Below are positions 1 through 8,599 of a stretch of DNA of 64,000 bases, piece by piece. Location of the stretch: the NCBI RefSeq assembly GCF_042680605.1, contig NZ_JBHUEE010000005.1, positions 248,001 through 312,000 of the forward strand, given 5' to 3'. Both the position numbers and the translations under genes were made by a program. The notes beneath the pieces are model-generated. The model saw nothing but the letters and a program-made list of their open reading frames with translations. It made no database searches and was not told where the DNA came from. The DNA is from Allobogoriella deserti. GTDB taxonomy: Bacteria > Actinomycetota > Actinomycetes > Actinomycetales > Actinomycetaceae. Numbering within the stretch: the first letter of the stretch is position 1; every line of letters starts with the position of its first letter.

Positions 1-267
1 TCGGACAACGGAGCCAACACCCAGACGGAGAACCTCGAGGCACTCCTCGAGGACCCCGAGCTGAGTGAGGCCAAGCATGCCGAGCTGGAGCTGTATCAGC
101 AGCTCACGGACGCCGGTGTCGGACGCACGCTGTACGGCCAGGCGTTCGCCGCCATCTTCCAGCAGGAGTTCACCCGCATGTACGAGGAGATGGCTCTCCA
201 GGGCACCCCGCTGGACCAGGCGGCCGAGCAGTTCCACCAGGAGGCCGTCAGCCAGGCGGGTGGCTGA
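1..267 (+). CDS. C-terminal end of a probable ABC solute-binding protein (partial)
   Basis: Frame 1 is open from the window edge to a TGA at 265-267, giving 88 residues. They are hydrophilic and helical, ending in a segment with QQEFTRMYEEMALQG and a final helix rich in Ala, Glu and Gln. This looks like the C-terminal helices of family 1 extracellular sugar-binding proteins, where the last helix often reads like AAEQFHQEA. The N-terminus with any lipobox is outside the window. The CoA-transferase gene follows 44 nt downstream on the same strand, so it may belong to the same operon. The family call rests on the tail alone. Confidence 0.5.
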   Translation, partial: SDNGANTQTENLEALLEDPELSEAKHAELELYQQLTDAGVGRTLYGQAFAAIFQQEFTRMYEEMALQGTPLDQAAEQFHQEAVSQAGG

Positions 268-311
268 TCCCGCCCGGCCCCGGCAAACCACTGCACCATC
301 GAAGGAGAGAC

Positions 312-1457
312 GTGCACGCGCTCGAAGGCATGCGGGTCATCGACCTCACCCAGGTCATGGCCGGACCGTTCTGCACCATGCAGCTCGCCGATCTCGGTGC
401 CGACGTCATCAAGGTCGAACCGCCCGGCGGCGGGGACCAGACGCGGCACTCGTGGGGACGGTCCGGCAAAGGGGACGACGGGCCGGCGTTCTTCGCGCTC
501 AACCGGAACAAGCGCAGCGTCGTGCTCGACCTGCGCTCCGACGACGGCCGGGCCGAGTTCCTCGAACTGGCGACGACGGCGGACGTCGTCATCGAGAACT
601 TCCGGCCCGGCGTCGTCGACCGGCTCGGCATCGGGTACGACACGCTCCGCGAGCTCAACCCCGGGCTGATCTACGCCAGCATCTCCGGCTTCGGACAGAC
701 CGGGCCCTACGCGCAGCGGCCGGGGTACGACCTCATCGCCCAGGGCATGGCCGGCATCCTGGAGCTGACCGGGCACCCGGACGGGCCGCCCGCGAAGGCG
801 GGTGTGCCGGTGGCCGACCTCGGCTCCGGCCTGTTCTGCCTCTCCGGCATCCTCGCCGCCTACGTGCACAAGCTGCGTACCGGTGAAGGACAGCGGATCG
901 AGACCTCGCTGTACGACGCCGCGATCGCCCTGACCGTCTGGGAGGCCACCGAGTACTGGTCCAGCGGGAACGTCCCGCGCCGCACCGGTTCCTCCCACCG
1001 GATGTCCGCCCCGTACCAGGCGTTCCGCACCGCGGACGGGTGGATGACCATCGGGGCGAACAACCAGCGCCTCTGGCACTTCCTGTGCCAGGCCCTGGGG
1101 CGCCCGGAGCTCGAGCACGACGAGCGGTTCGCGACCAACCCGGACCGGATGCGGAACAAGGCCGAGCTCGCCGTCGTCATCGAGGAGATCCTCGCCGAGC
1201 ACGGTACGGACCACTGGGTCGAGCACCTGCTCGCCGGCGGCGTTCCGGCCGGTCCCATCCGCACCTACGACGAGGTCCTCGCGGACGAGCACACCCGGGC
1301 ACGCGAGATGGTCCAGTCCATCCCGCACCCCGTCGAGGGAGAGGTCCAGACCCTCGGCTTTCCGGTCAAGATGAGCGGGACGCCCGCCGTGACACGGCGG
1401 CCGCCGCCGTTGCTCGACGAGCACCACGAGGAAATCGTCGGGGGAGGCAGGTCATGA
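312..1457 (+). CDS. CaiB/BaiF class III CoA-transferase
   Basis: A 381-residue protein that should move CoA between carboxylic acids by the class III mechanism. The N-terminus (GMRVIDLTQVMAGPF, then LADLGADVIKVEPP) is the family's Rossmann-like start. Asp169 in PVADLGSG sits where formyl-CoA transferase has its catalytic Asp169, and the full CaiB/BaiF length is present. The GTG start is chosen because GAAGGAGAG ends two bases before it and the MxALxGxxVxDLT start is typical. The stop overlaps the next gene in ATGA, so the hydratase-like gene is coupled. Substrate is unknown; the neighbours suggest activation of an acid made from a sugar or cyclitol, which is inference. Confidence 0.9.
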   Translation: MHALEGMRVIDLTQVMAGPFCTMQLADLGADVIKVEPPGGGDQTRHSWGRSGKGDDGPAFFALNRNKRSVVLDLRSDDGRAEFLELATTADVVIENFRPGVVDRLGIGYDTLRELNPGLIYASISGFGQTGPYAQRPGYDLIAQGMAGILELTGHPDGPPAKAGVPVADLGSGLFCLSGILAAYVHKLRTGEGQRIETSLYDAAIALTVWEATEYWSSGNVPRRTGSSHRMSAPYQAFRTADGWMTIGANNQRLWHFLCQALGRPELEHDERFATNPDRMRNKAELAVVIEEILAEHGTDHWVEHLLAGGVPAGPIRTYDEVLADEHTRAREMVQSIPHPVEGEVQTLGFPVKMSGTPAVTRRPPPLLDEHHEEIVGGGRS

Positions 1458-2227
1458 GCGGCGAGGTCGACGTCGCGCGCACCGACGACATCCTCACGCT
1501 CACCATCGCCCGGCCCGAGAAGCGCAACGCCCTCACCGCCGCGATGTACGACACCCTCGAACAGGCGTGTCGCGAGGCCGCCGCCGACCGGGGTGTGCGC
1601 GTCGTCGTCCTGCGGGGCGCCGGCGGCGCCTTCGCCGGCGGCACCGACATCGGCGACCTGCAGCAGATCCGTACCGGCGCGGACGGGGTCGCCTACGAGG
1701 CGCGGATGCGGGCGGTGCAGCAGGCGCTGCTCGACCTGCGCGTCCCGGTGATCGCCGTCGTCGACGGGGTGTGCGTCGGTGGCGGTCTCGTCCTCGCGGC
1801 GCTGAGCGACCTGGTCCTCGCCACCCCGGCCGCCCGCTTCGGCTCGCCGATCGCCCGCACCCTGGGCAACACCCTCTCGGCCACCTCGATGGCGCGGCTG
1901 CAGCAGTGCTTCGGGCGGCGTCGCACCAGCGAGATGCTGCTCACCGGCCGTCTCGTCGGGGCCGAGGAAGCCACCCACGCCGGTTTCGTCACTCGCCTGT
2001 GCGAGGCGGACGAGCTCGAGAGCGCGCTGGAGGAGATGCTCGCCGCGATCCGCAGCGCGGCACCGCTGAGCCTCGCCTCGTTCAAGGAACTGGAACGCCG
2101 CATCGATGCCGCCCTCGCCACGGTCGAGGTCGAGGACGTCTACCGCCAGATCTACGGCAGCCGCGACTTCCGCGAGGGCGTCGAGGCGTTCCTCGCCCGC
2201 CGCCCGGCCGACTTCGAAGGACACTGA
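1454..2227 (+). CDS. Enoyl-CoA hydratase/isomerase family protein
   Basis: A 257-residue crotonase-fold protein, the usual length. The N-terminus (ILTLTIARPEKRNAL) and the oxyanion-hole stretches RGAGGAFAGGTDI and VCVGGGLVLAALSDL are characteristic. The stretch normally carrying the first catalytic Glu (xPEx) reads FGSPIARTLGN, so that Glu is missing; the protein may not be a plain hydratase and could act as a lyase, isomerase or hydrolase. It is coupled to the CoA-transferase by ATGA and to the amidohydrolase downstream by TGATG. The pairing implies the CoA ester formed upstream is the substrate. Confidence 0.85.
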   Translation: MSGEVDVARTDDILTLTIARPEKRNALTAAMYDTLEQACREAAADRGVRVVVLRGAGGAFAGGTDIGDLQQIRTGADGVAYEARMRAVQQALLDLRVPVIAVVDGVCVGGGLVLAALSDLVLATPAARFGSPIARTLGNTLSATSMARLQQCFGRRRTSEMLLTGRLVGAEEATHAGFVTRLCEADELESALEEMLAAIRSAAPLSLASFKELERRIDAALATVEVEDVYRQIYGSRDFREGVEAFLARRPADFEGH

Positions 2228-3129
2228 TGCCGCCATCCGAGAACACGAGCTCCCCGCTCGTCATCGACTCCCACCACCATCTCTGGCCCGCCCGGGCGGT
2301 GCCCACCCAGTCCTGGCAACCACCCGGGCAGGACATCCTGCACCGCGCCTACGAACCCGCCGACCTCACCGCTGATCTGGCCCGCGCCGGAGTGACCGGC
2401 ACCGTCGTCATGCAGTCCGTCGATGCTCCCGAGGAGAACGACCGGCTGCTGAGCTACGCTGCCGAACCCTTCGTCCGGGGGATCGTCGCCTGGGCGCCGT
2501 TGGAGGACCCGGCCCGCTGCCGGGACCTCGTCTCCGATCTGCGGGCGCGCGCCGACCGATCCGCAGCGGCTCCCGTCGTCGGTCTGCGCCGGCTCATCGG
2601 CACCGACCCGATCGACTGGGCGTCGGACCGGACGGCACTGGCCGCGTTCGACGAGTTCGCCGCCGCCGGCCTGGCCTGGGACGTCGTGCCGGTCACCGCG
2701 GCACAACGCGAGACCGTCGTCCGCGTGGCCCGCGCCGTTCCCCAGCTGCGGATCGTCGTCGATCACCTCGGCTCGCCCCCGCTCACCGACGGCGAGACCG
2801 ACTCGTGGTACCGCGGGCTCGACGCGCTCGCCGCCTGCCCGAACGTCGCCGTCAAGCTCTCCGTCGGTGTCGCGGTTCTCGCGCGGGCGGAGCACTGGCC
2901 GGTCGAGGCCGTGGGGTCCTGGGTCCGAGCCGTCCTCGAGCGGTTCGGCCCGGACCGGTGTATGGCGGCCAGCAACTGGCCCGTGGTGCTGCTGCAGACG
3001 GACTACGCGACCGCCTGGGACGCCGTCGCCGCGGCCGCACGCGAGGTGGTGCCGGCCGCGGCGCTCACGGACGTCCTGGGCGGTACGGCCACCCGCTGGT
3101 ACGCACTGCCGGGAGCCGGCGATGAGTGA
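2227..3129 (+). CDS. Amidohydrolase family 2 (lactonase-like TIM barrel)
   Basis: A 300-residue metal-dependent hydrolase. The first strand motif IDSHHHLW supplies the metal-binding His16 and His18; VDHLG supplies a later His. The last-strand motif, often GSDWP in L-fucono-/rhamnono-lactonase-like members, reads ASNWPV, with Asn in place of the Asp, a variant also known in this group. The ATG at 2227 overlaps the previous stop and gives a start right before the HxH strand; the longer open frame upstream is non-coding. Sitting between a CoA-acyl pair and sugar dehydrogenases, it plausibly opens the lactone produced by one of the Gfo/Idh/MocA enzymes. Confidence 0.85.
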   Translation: MPPSENTSSPLVIDSHHHLWPARAVPTQSWQPPGQDILHRAYEPADLTADLARAGVTGTVVMQSVDAPEENDRLLSYAAEPFVRGIVAWAPLEDPARCRDLVSDLRARADRSAAAPVVGLRRLIGTDPIDWASDRTALAAFDEFAAAGLAWDVVPVTAAQRETVVRVARAVPQLRIVVDHLGSPPLTDGETDSWYRGLDALAACPNVAVKLSVGVAVLARAEHWPVEAVGSWVRAVLERFGPDRCMAASNWPVVLLQTDYATAWDAVAAAAREVVPAAALTDVLGGTATRWYALPGAGDE

Positions 3130-4165
3130 TCGGCTGCGGGTCGGCCTGGTCGGTACCGGCTGGGTCGCGCACCAGCACGCGACGGGCTACCGGCAGGCGG
3201 CCGGCGACGTCGTCGAGATCACTGCCGCCTGCGACCCACGCGCCGAGGTACTCGAGACCTTCTGCGACCGGCACGAGGTCCCGCGGCGTTTCGCCCGCGC
3301 CGAGGACCTCATCGCCTCCGGGGAGGTCGACGTCCTCGCGCTGCTCACCCCGCCCGCCGTGCGGGACGAGGTCATCGACCCCGCGCTCGCCGCCGGGCTG
3401 CACCTGCTCGTGGAGAAGCCGTTCGCCACCACCGGCGCCCGGGCCGTGCGCTATACCGAGGCGGCCGAGTCCGCCGGGGTGCGCCTGGCCGTCGGCCAGA
3501 ACTTCCGCTGGTTCCCGGAGTATCAGTGGCTCGATCAGCGGCTGGACAGGCCCGACGCCGGCAGTGCCGTCTACCTCGAGGCGCGCAGCTTCCAGGACCG
3601 CCGCCAACGCCCGGGACAGTGGCGGGCCGAGGAGCACAAACTCGAGATGGCCATCTTCAGCGTCCACCTCATCGACCGGCTGCAGTGGCTCGCCCGCACC
3701 GAGCCCGTCACCGTCTCCGCCCGCACCAGGCGCGGGCTGGAGGCCGAGCCGATCCCGGGTGAACAACTCACCGCGCTGCTGGTCACCTTCGATGGCGGCG
3801 TCATCGCCCACCTGACCTCCACCTGGCTCGCCCGCTCCCTGCCGGTCAACGACTTCCGCATCGACACCACCACGGGGTCCGCCGTGGTGCAGCGGCCGGG
3901 ACCGATGGCGGGCGACGCCCGCGCACGAGCCGATTTCGGCAGCGGTCCCGAGGAGGAGCTCTTCCCGGACCGCGCCGACGACGGCGGACACGCGAGCCGC
4001 AGCTACGGGCTCAGCATGCGCGAGCTCGCCACCGCTGTCCGGGAGGGACGCGAGCCCCGGCACAGCGGGCGGGACAACCTCCGGACGATGGGCATCATGG
4101 AGGCCGCCTACCTCTCGGCCGCCCGCGGCGGTGAGGTGGTCGGGATCGAGGAGGCGCTCGCGTGA
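3122..4165 (+). CDS. Gfo/Idh/MocA family oxidoreductase
   Basis: A 347-residue NAD(P)-dependent sugar or cyclitol dehydrogenase. The Rossmann motif VGLVGTGWVAHQH is at residues 7-19, the family EKP motif is in LLVEKPFATTG, and the catalytic HxxD is present as VHLIDRL. The start overlaps the amidohydrolase stop by 8 nt and the stop overlaps the next dehydrogenase's GTG. With the lactonase-like gene upstream and a second dehydrogenase downstream it probably oxidises a sugar to a lactone; substrate cannot be read from sequence. Confidence 0.88.
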   Translation: MSDRLRVGLVGTGWVAHQHATGYRQAAGDVVEITAACDPRAEVLETFCDRHEVPRRFARAEDLIASGEVDVLALLTPPAVRDEVIDPALAAGLHLLVEKPFATTGARAVRYTEAAESAGVRLAVGQNFRWFPEYQWLDQRLDRPDAGSAVYLEARSFQDRRQRPGQWRAEEHKLEMAIFSVHLIDRLQWLARTEPVTVSARTRRGLEAEPIPGEQLTALLVTFDGGVIAHLTSTWLARSLPVNDFRIDTTTGSAVVQRPGPMAGDARARADFGSGPEEELFPDRADDGGHASRSYGLSMRELATAVREGREPRHSGRDNLRTMGIMEAAYLSAARGGEVVGIEEALA

Positions 4166-5241
4166 GCGCCGCGGAGGAGCCGATCCGGACCGCGTTGATC
4201 GGCGCCGGCAACAGTGGGCGTCACTACCACCTGCCCCTGCTGTGGGCCGATCCGCGGTTCGAGGTGCGTGCGGTCGCCGCCGCGCACGCCGCCACGCTCG
4301 ACTCGCTCGACCTTCCTGACGGCACAGTCCGCACTACGGACTGGCAGGCCGCCGTGGCCGCGGACGTCGACCTCGTGGTCGTCGCGCTGCCGCACGATCT
4401 GCATCACCCGGTGGCCGCCGCCGCGCTGGAGGCCGGGCGCCATGTGCTCGTCGAGAAGCCGATGACGGTGACCGTCGCCGAGGCGGACGACCTCATCGCC
4501 CGGGCGGACCGCGCCGGCCGGGTCCTGGCCGTGCACCACCAACGCCGGTGGGAGGAGGACGTCACCGCCCTGGCCGAGCTCCTCCGCTCCGGGGAGATCG
4601 GCACACCGTGGCACCTCACCCTCGCCCGCGGGCATCAGGGCCATTACGTCACCGCGACCCCCGGCGCGCCGCACGCCGGGACCGAGGTGGTCCCGTGGGT
4701 GCTCCGGCGGCGCAGCGGCGGGGGAGTGGCACGCCTCGTCGGTCCGCACGTCATCGACCACGCGCTGCTGCTCGCCGGCGGTGAGGTCTGCTCCGTGGCC
4801 GGCCGGACGCACCGCGCGGACGGAGAGGACGTCGAGGACTGGATCGGGCTCGACCTCACCACCGACTCCGGTGTCACCGTCCACGCGGAGATCTTCCGCC
4901 GCACCGGCCTCGCCCCGGCCAGGGCCGCAGTCTGGGGCAGCGAGGGGATGGCCGTGGCCCCGGACGGCACTCGGATCGAGATCCGCCGCCACGACGGCGA
5001 GGACCGGGTCGTCAGCGGCCTGCGGCCGCCCGGGCGGCTGGGGGCTCAGATCTACGACGACGTTGCCGCGGCCGTCCGGCACGGTCGGCCGTTGCGGGTT
5101 CCGCCGACGCACGCCCGCCGGGTCGTCGAGATCATCGAGCTGGCCGAGCTCTCCGCCGCTCGCGACGGGGAACCGGTGGCCGTACCGGCCGGAGGCGTGG
5201 CGCGGCAACCCGTCCCGGGATCCGGGGGCGCGGTGCGATGA
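4162..5241 (+). CDS. Gfo/Idh/MocA family oxidoreductase
   Basis: A 359-residue second member of the family in the same operon. Motifs: ALIGAGNSGRHYH (nucleotide binding), VLVEKPMTVTVAEAD (EKP) and VGPHVIDHALLLAGG (HxxD). GTG at 4162 overlaps the preceding TGA in GTGA, so translation is coupled. It ends 4 nt into the GntR gene. It is not a close copy of its neighbour, so the two may act on different sugars or on successive steps. Confidence 0.88.
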   Translation: MSAAEEPIRTALIGAGNSGRHYHLPLLWADPRFEVRAVAAAHAATLDSLDLPDGTVRTTDWQAAVAADVDLVVVALPHDLHHPVAAAALEAGRHVLVEKPMTVTVAEADDLIARADRAGRVLAVHHQRRWEEDVTALAELLRSGEIGTPWHLTLARGHQGHYVTATPGAPHAGTEVVPWVLRRRSGGGVARLVGPHVIDHALLLAGGEVCSVAGRTHRADGEDVEDWIGLDLTTDSGVTVHAEIFRRTGLAPARAAVWGSEGMAVAPDGTRIEIRRHDGEDRVVSGLRPPGRLGAQIYDDVAAAVRHGRPLRVPPTHARRVVEIIELAELSAARDGEPVAVPAGGVARQPVPGSGGAVR

Positions 5242-5924
5242 CCCCACCTGCGGCCGGCCGGGCGCGACGGCGCGCGAAGGCCGGCCCGACACCGATCGCG
5301 GACGAGGTCTACGACGAGCTGCTCTCCCGGGTTCTCTCCGCCCGGCTCGGTCCGGGCGCCCGAGTGACGATCGATGCGCTCGGCCGCGAACTCGAGGTCT
5401 CCCAGACCCCGATCCGCGAGGCGCTGCACCGCCTCGAGCAGGACGGCCTGGTGGTGCGCCACCACCTGGCCGGCTATCGCGTGGTGCCGAGGATGACGCG
5501 CGAGCAGTTCGAGAACCTCGTCGAGCTCCGGTTGCTCCTCGAGCCGGTCGCCGCCGGCCACGCGGCGGAGCGGCCGCGCGCCGAGGACGCCGCCGGACTG
5601 GCGGCACTGGCCGAACGCATGGGCGGCGTGGGGCATGCCCTGGACATGCGTGCCTACGCGGACTTCTCGCTCCGGGACGCCGAGTTCCACGACGCCGTCG
5701 CCCGGGCCGGTGGCAACCACCTCGTCCAGGAGTCCCTCGCCCGCCTGCACACCCACATCCATCTCTTCCGCCTGGCCAACGACGAACTCATCACCACGCG
5801 CGCGGTCGGCGAGCACGCCGCCATTGTCGAGGCGGTCCGCGCCGGCGATCCGGCTGCGGCCGCGGCCGCGATGCATCGGCACATCGAAGCCTCCGCAGAC
5901 CGCTTCCGTGCGGCCTTCGACTGA
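5238..5924 (+). CDS. GntR family regulator with FCD domain
   Basis: A 228-residue repressor-type protein. The N-terminal winged helix carries the GntR pattern (LGRELEVSQTPIREALHRL); the C-terminal all-helical FCD ligand-binding domain follows from about residue 95 (ENLVELRLLLEPVAAGHA) and contains FHDAVARAGGN. It is the last gene of a coupled run, starting 4 nt before the stop of the dehydrogenase, so it is probably the local regulator responding to an acid or sugar acid. Its operator is not obvious. Confidence 0.9.
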   Translation: MTPPAAGRARRRAKAGPTPIADEVYDELLSRVLSARLGPGARVTIDALGRELEVSQTPIREALHRLEQDGLVVRHHLAGYRVVPRMTREQFENLVELRLLLEPVAAGHAAERPRAEDAAGLAALAERMGGVGHALDMRAYADFSLRDAEFHDAVARAGGNHLVQESLARLHTHIHLFRLANDELITTRAVGEHAAIVEAVRAGDPAAAAAAMHRHIEASADRFRAAFD

Positions 5925-6003
5925 CCTGGCACACAGCTGACGCCGAGCACGTCGGCACCGCTCCACCCGACCCCCGACGGCCGACACACACGAGGGAGAC
6001 ACC

Positions 6004-6999
6004 ATGCGGATCGGCATCATCGGCGCCGGCGGCATCGCCCACCACCACGTCGCCGCTCTCCGGCGGCACAGCGACGTCGCGATCACCAGTGTCGTCGACC
6101 TCGACCCCTCTGCCGCGCACGACCTGGCCGCGCGCACGGGCGCCGACGTCGTCGGCTCGGTGACGGAGCTCGTCGACCGGGTGGACGCGGTGTACGTCCT
6201 CACTCCGCCGAGCGCGCGAGTGTCGATCATCGAGCAGACGCTCGCCGCCGGCCGACCCGTCCTGTGCGAGAAGCCGCTTGCCGCCACGGTCGAGGACGGC
6301 CGTCAGATCGCGCAGCTCGTCGAGGCGGCAGGAGTGCCGTTCATGATGGGATTCATGCGGCGCTGGCACCAGCCCTACCGCGACCTACACCGGCTCGTCG
6401 GATCCGGCGCGCTCGGCAGGACCCTGCAGATCGTGCGCACCCGCGGCGGAACGGTCCGTCCCGCGCCCGGCAACTGGCGCATCGATCCGGACAGGCGGTG
6501 CGGAGTCACGATGGAATCGCTGTCCCACGACATCGACCTCCTGCGATGGCTCGGCGGTGAGATCGCCACCGCGGTCGGCGCCACCGTGGAGTCGCGCCCG
6601 GACCTGCCCGGCTTCGACGACAACGTCGCCGCCGCCGTCCGCTTCACCGGTGGCGGACTGGGAACGCTCCAACTCTCGTGGACCTCAGCGGTGGGGTACA
6701 ACCAGACCGCCGTGCTGGGGGAGCGAGGGGCCGCCGTCGTCGGTGGCGAGGACATGTGGACCTCGACCGCCCTACGCAGCCGAACGGGGGAGGCAGCCGA
6801 GGAGCGCACCGAGTACCCGGCGGCGATTGCCGGAGACATGGGGTACGACGGCGAGACATCGGCGTTCCTCGAGCTCGTCCGTGGCGCGGAGCGCGCCGAC
6901 GCTCCCACGGTCCGTGACGGGCTCGCCACGCTCGTCGTCGCCCACGCGATCCTCGACGCCGCGGACGCACTCGCTCCGCCGACCGACATCCTCGGCTGA
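6004..6999 (+). CDS. Gfo/Idh/MocA family oxidoreductase (inositol 2-dehydrogenase-like)
   Basis: A 331-residue dehydrogenase. MRIGIIGAGGIAHHH is the nucleotide-binding start, LCEKPLAATVEDG gives EKP, and MESLSHDIDLLRWLGG gives the HxxD motif; the overall arrangement resembles myo-inositol 2-dehydrogenases. An RBS-like GAGGGAGA precedes the ATG. A 79-nt gap separates it from the GntR gene, so it may be part of the same transcript or have its own promoter. It is the third member of this family within 4 kb. Confidence 0.87.
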   Translation: MRIGIIGAGGIAHHHVAALRRHSDVAITSVVDLDPSAAHDLAARTGADVVGSVTELVDRVDAVYVLTPPSARVSIIEQTLAAGRPVLCEKPLAATVEDGRQIAQLVEAAGVPFMMGFMRRWHQPYRDLHRLVGSGALGRTLQIVRTRGGTVRPAPGNWRIDPDRRCGVTMESLSHDIDLLRWLGGEIATAVGATVESRPDLPGFDDNVAAAVRFTGGGLGTLQLSWTSAVGYNQTAVLGERGAAVVGGEDMWTSTALRSRTGEAAEERTEYPAAIAGDMGYDGETSAFLELVRGAERADAPTVRDGLATLVVAHAILDAADALAPPTDILG

Positions 7000-7040
7000 G
7001 GGGCTCTTGCGTTGTGACCCAGCACACGGTAGTTTCGGAT

Positions 7041-7053
7041 CCGATCGGATCGG
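7041..7053. promoter_or_regulatory. Odd-length palindrome, candidate operator (copy 1)
   Basis: CCGATC-G-GATCGG is a perfect inverted repeat with 6-nt arms around a single base. It lies 124 nt before the GTG of the binding-protein gene and just before a weak -10-like TAGATT (7055-7060). A near-identical copy lies 91 bp downstream and another in front of the second transporter operon. The binding protein is unknown; the FCD-GntR regulators encoded nearby are candidates by position only. Confidence 0.5.
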
Positions 7054-7131
7054 ATAGATTGCCTGTCATTGCCGCTATCTGCCCAAGGCTGAGCCGATCG
7101 GCGCGAAAGTCACCTCGAATATGCTCGTGAT

Positions 7132-7144
7132 CCGATCCGATCAG
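7132..7144. promoter_or_regulatory. Odd-length palindrome, candidate operator (copy 2)
   Basis: CCGATC-C-GATCAG matches copy 1 except for the centre and one arm base. Its centre is 39 nt before the GTG of the binding-protein gene, almost the same distance as the site in front of the second transporter module (38 nt). Confidence 0.5.
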
Positions 7145-7176
7145 ACCGGACAGTTGTGTGACCGAAGGAGTTCACA

Positions 7177-8514
7177 GTGGTTCAGAACAACGATCGACGG
7201 ACCTTCCTCCGGCTCGCCGGAGCGGGGACGCTCGGCGCCGGGCTCGTCGCCCTCTCGGCGTGCACCGGCAGCCGCGGCACTGGTGGCAACGGCTCGGGCG
7301 GAGGCGGCTCCGGGCAGACCCGCGTCCGGGTCGCGTGGTGGGGCGGCGACGTCCGCCACGCCAAGTACAACGAGATCTACGACCTGTACACCTCCGAACA
7401 CGAGGGCGTGACGATCGAGCGCGAGTACGCCGACTACGGCGGGTATTTCGAGCGCCTGCCCACCCAGTTCGCCGGTGGTAACGCGCCGGACGTGCTGCAT
7501 GTGACCGAGCGCCAGGTCGCCGACTACGCCCAGCACGGCCAGCTGGCCGACCTCGAGGCGCTCGCCGAGCAGGGCCACCTCGACCTCTCGCACTTCTCCG
7601 CCGAGTCGCTGGATGCCGGCCGCTTCGACGGGACCCTGGTGATGCTGCTCGTGGGCGCCACCATCCCCGCGACGATGTACAACCGGCGCCTGTTCGAGGA
7701 GGCCGGCATCGACCTGCCGACCGTCGACTGGGACTGGGACACCTTCTACGAGGCCTGCGAGGGCTTCCGGGACGCGCTGGAGGACAACCAGGCAGGGACC
7801 ACCTACCAGGCGATCGCCGGCCCTCCGTTCGAGACGATGCTGGTCCAGAACGGCAAGTCCATGTTCGCGCCGGACGCGTCCGCGGAGCTCAACTTCGAGG
7901 CTGCCGACGCCGAGGAATGGTTCCGGTACTGGCGGGAGATGCTCGACGAAGGACTGTGCCAGTCCGCCGAGTCCGCCTCCGAGAACCAGGGCGCGCCCTT
8001 CGAGGACACGATGTTCGCGCAGGCGAACGCCGCCATGCACGTGCAGAACTCGAACCAGCTCGTCACCTTCCAGACCGCGCTCGGGGAGGACAATCCCCTC
8101 GGCCTGGCCCCGTTCCCGCAGATCGGCGCCGAGCCTGCGGCCTTCGTCATCGGCAGCTTCGTGTGCGTCAACGAGGCCTCCCAGGTCAAGGAGGACGGCG
8201 CGAGCATCATCGACTTCTTCGTCAACGACCCCAGGGCGAACGAGATCTTCGGCCTCGAGCTCGGTACCCCCGGCAACAGCAACTGGGAGGAGACCGTCGC
8301 GGGGAACCTCTCAGAGGTGGACCAGCAGGTCCTCGACTTCGCCAACGAGGTGGCGCCGATCTCCGTCTACGCCACGCCGCGCCCGCCGGGCAGCGGCCAG
8401 TCCGACACGATCATGACCGAGGTGGGACTCGCCGTCGCCTTCGGCGACCTGACCCCGGCCGAGGCTGGAGCACGTCTTGTCGACGACCTCGCCGCCGCCA
8501 TCGGCGCGGACTGA
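7177..8514 (+). CDS. Sugar ABC transporter substrate-binding lipoprotein
   Basis: A 445-residue family 1 extracellular solute-binding protein. It begins with a twin-arginine stretch (DRRTFLRLAGAG) followed by a lipobox (LSAC, Cys about residue 28) and a Gly/Ser linker, so it is probably a Tat-exported lipoprotein. The mature domain has the sugar-binder pattern (RVAWWGGD, later APDVLHVTERQVADYA). GTG start supported by GAAGGAG at 7164-7170. It heads the operon of two permeases, a cyclase-family enzyme, GH2 and two SDRs. Two candidate operators lie upstream. The ligand is probably an oligosaccharide, by context only. Confidence 0.92.
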   Translation: MVQNNDRRTFLRLAGAGTLGAGLVALSACTGSRGTGGNGSGGGGSGQTRVRVAWWGGDVRHAKYNEIYDLYTSEHEGVTIEREYADYGGYFERLPTQFAGGNAPDVLHVTERQVADYAQHGQLADLEALAEQGHLDLSHFSAESLDAGRFDGTLVMLLVGATIPATMYNRRLFEEAGIDLPTVDWDWDTFYEACEGFRDALEDNQAGTTYQAIAGPPFETMLVQNGKSMFAPDASAELNFEAADAEEWFRYWREMLDEGLCQSAESASENQGAPFEDTMFAQANAAMHVQNSNQLVTFQTALGEDNPLGLAPFPQIGAEPAAFVIGSFVCVNEASQVKEDGASIIDFFVNDPRANEIFGLELGTPGNSNWEETVAGNLSEVDQQVLDFANEVAPISVYATPRPPGSGQSDTIMTEVGLAVAFGDLTPAEAGARLVDDLAAAIGAD

Positions 8515-8599
8515 GCCGGGCACACCGGGCGCCAGGTCCCGGCGCACCGCCGTGTCCCCGCGCCGATCCCGAGCCCACACCACCGACGGAACGGACCCG

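Noticed and set aside
96..1427. Long minus-strand open frame opposite the CoA-transferase
   Set aside because: Shadow of the plus-strand gene; composition is Arg/Gly/Val-rich and no family motif is seen. The same applies to the long frames opposite GH2 (11213-13462), the 16564 GHL6 gene (16549-18672) and the aldehyde dehydrogenase (34232-36424).
7121..7411. ATG-started frame across the operator region
   Set aside because: Overlaps the binding-protein signal peptide in another frame and is not protein-like.
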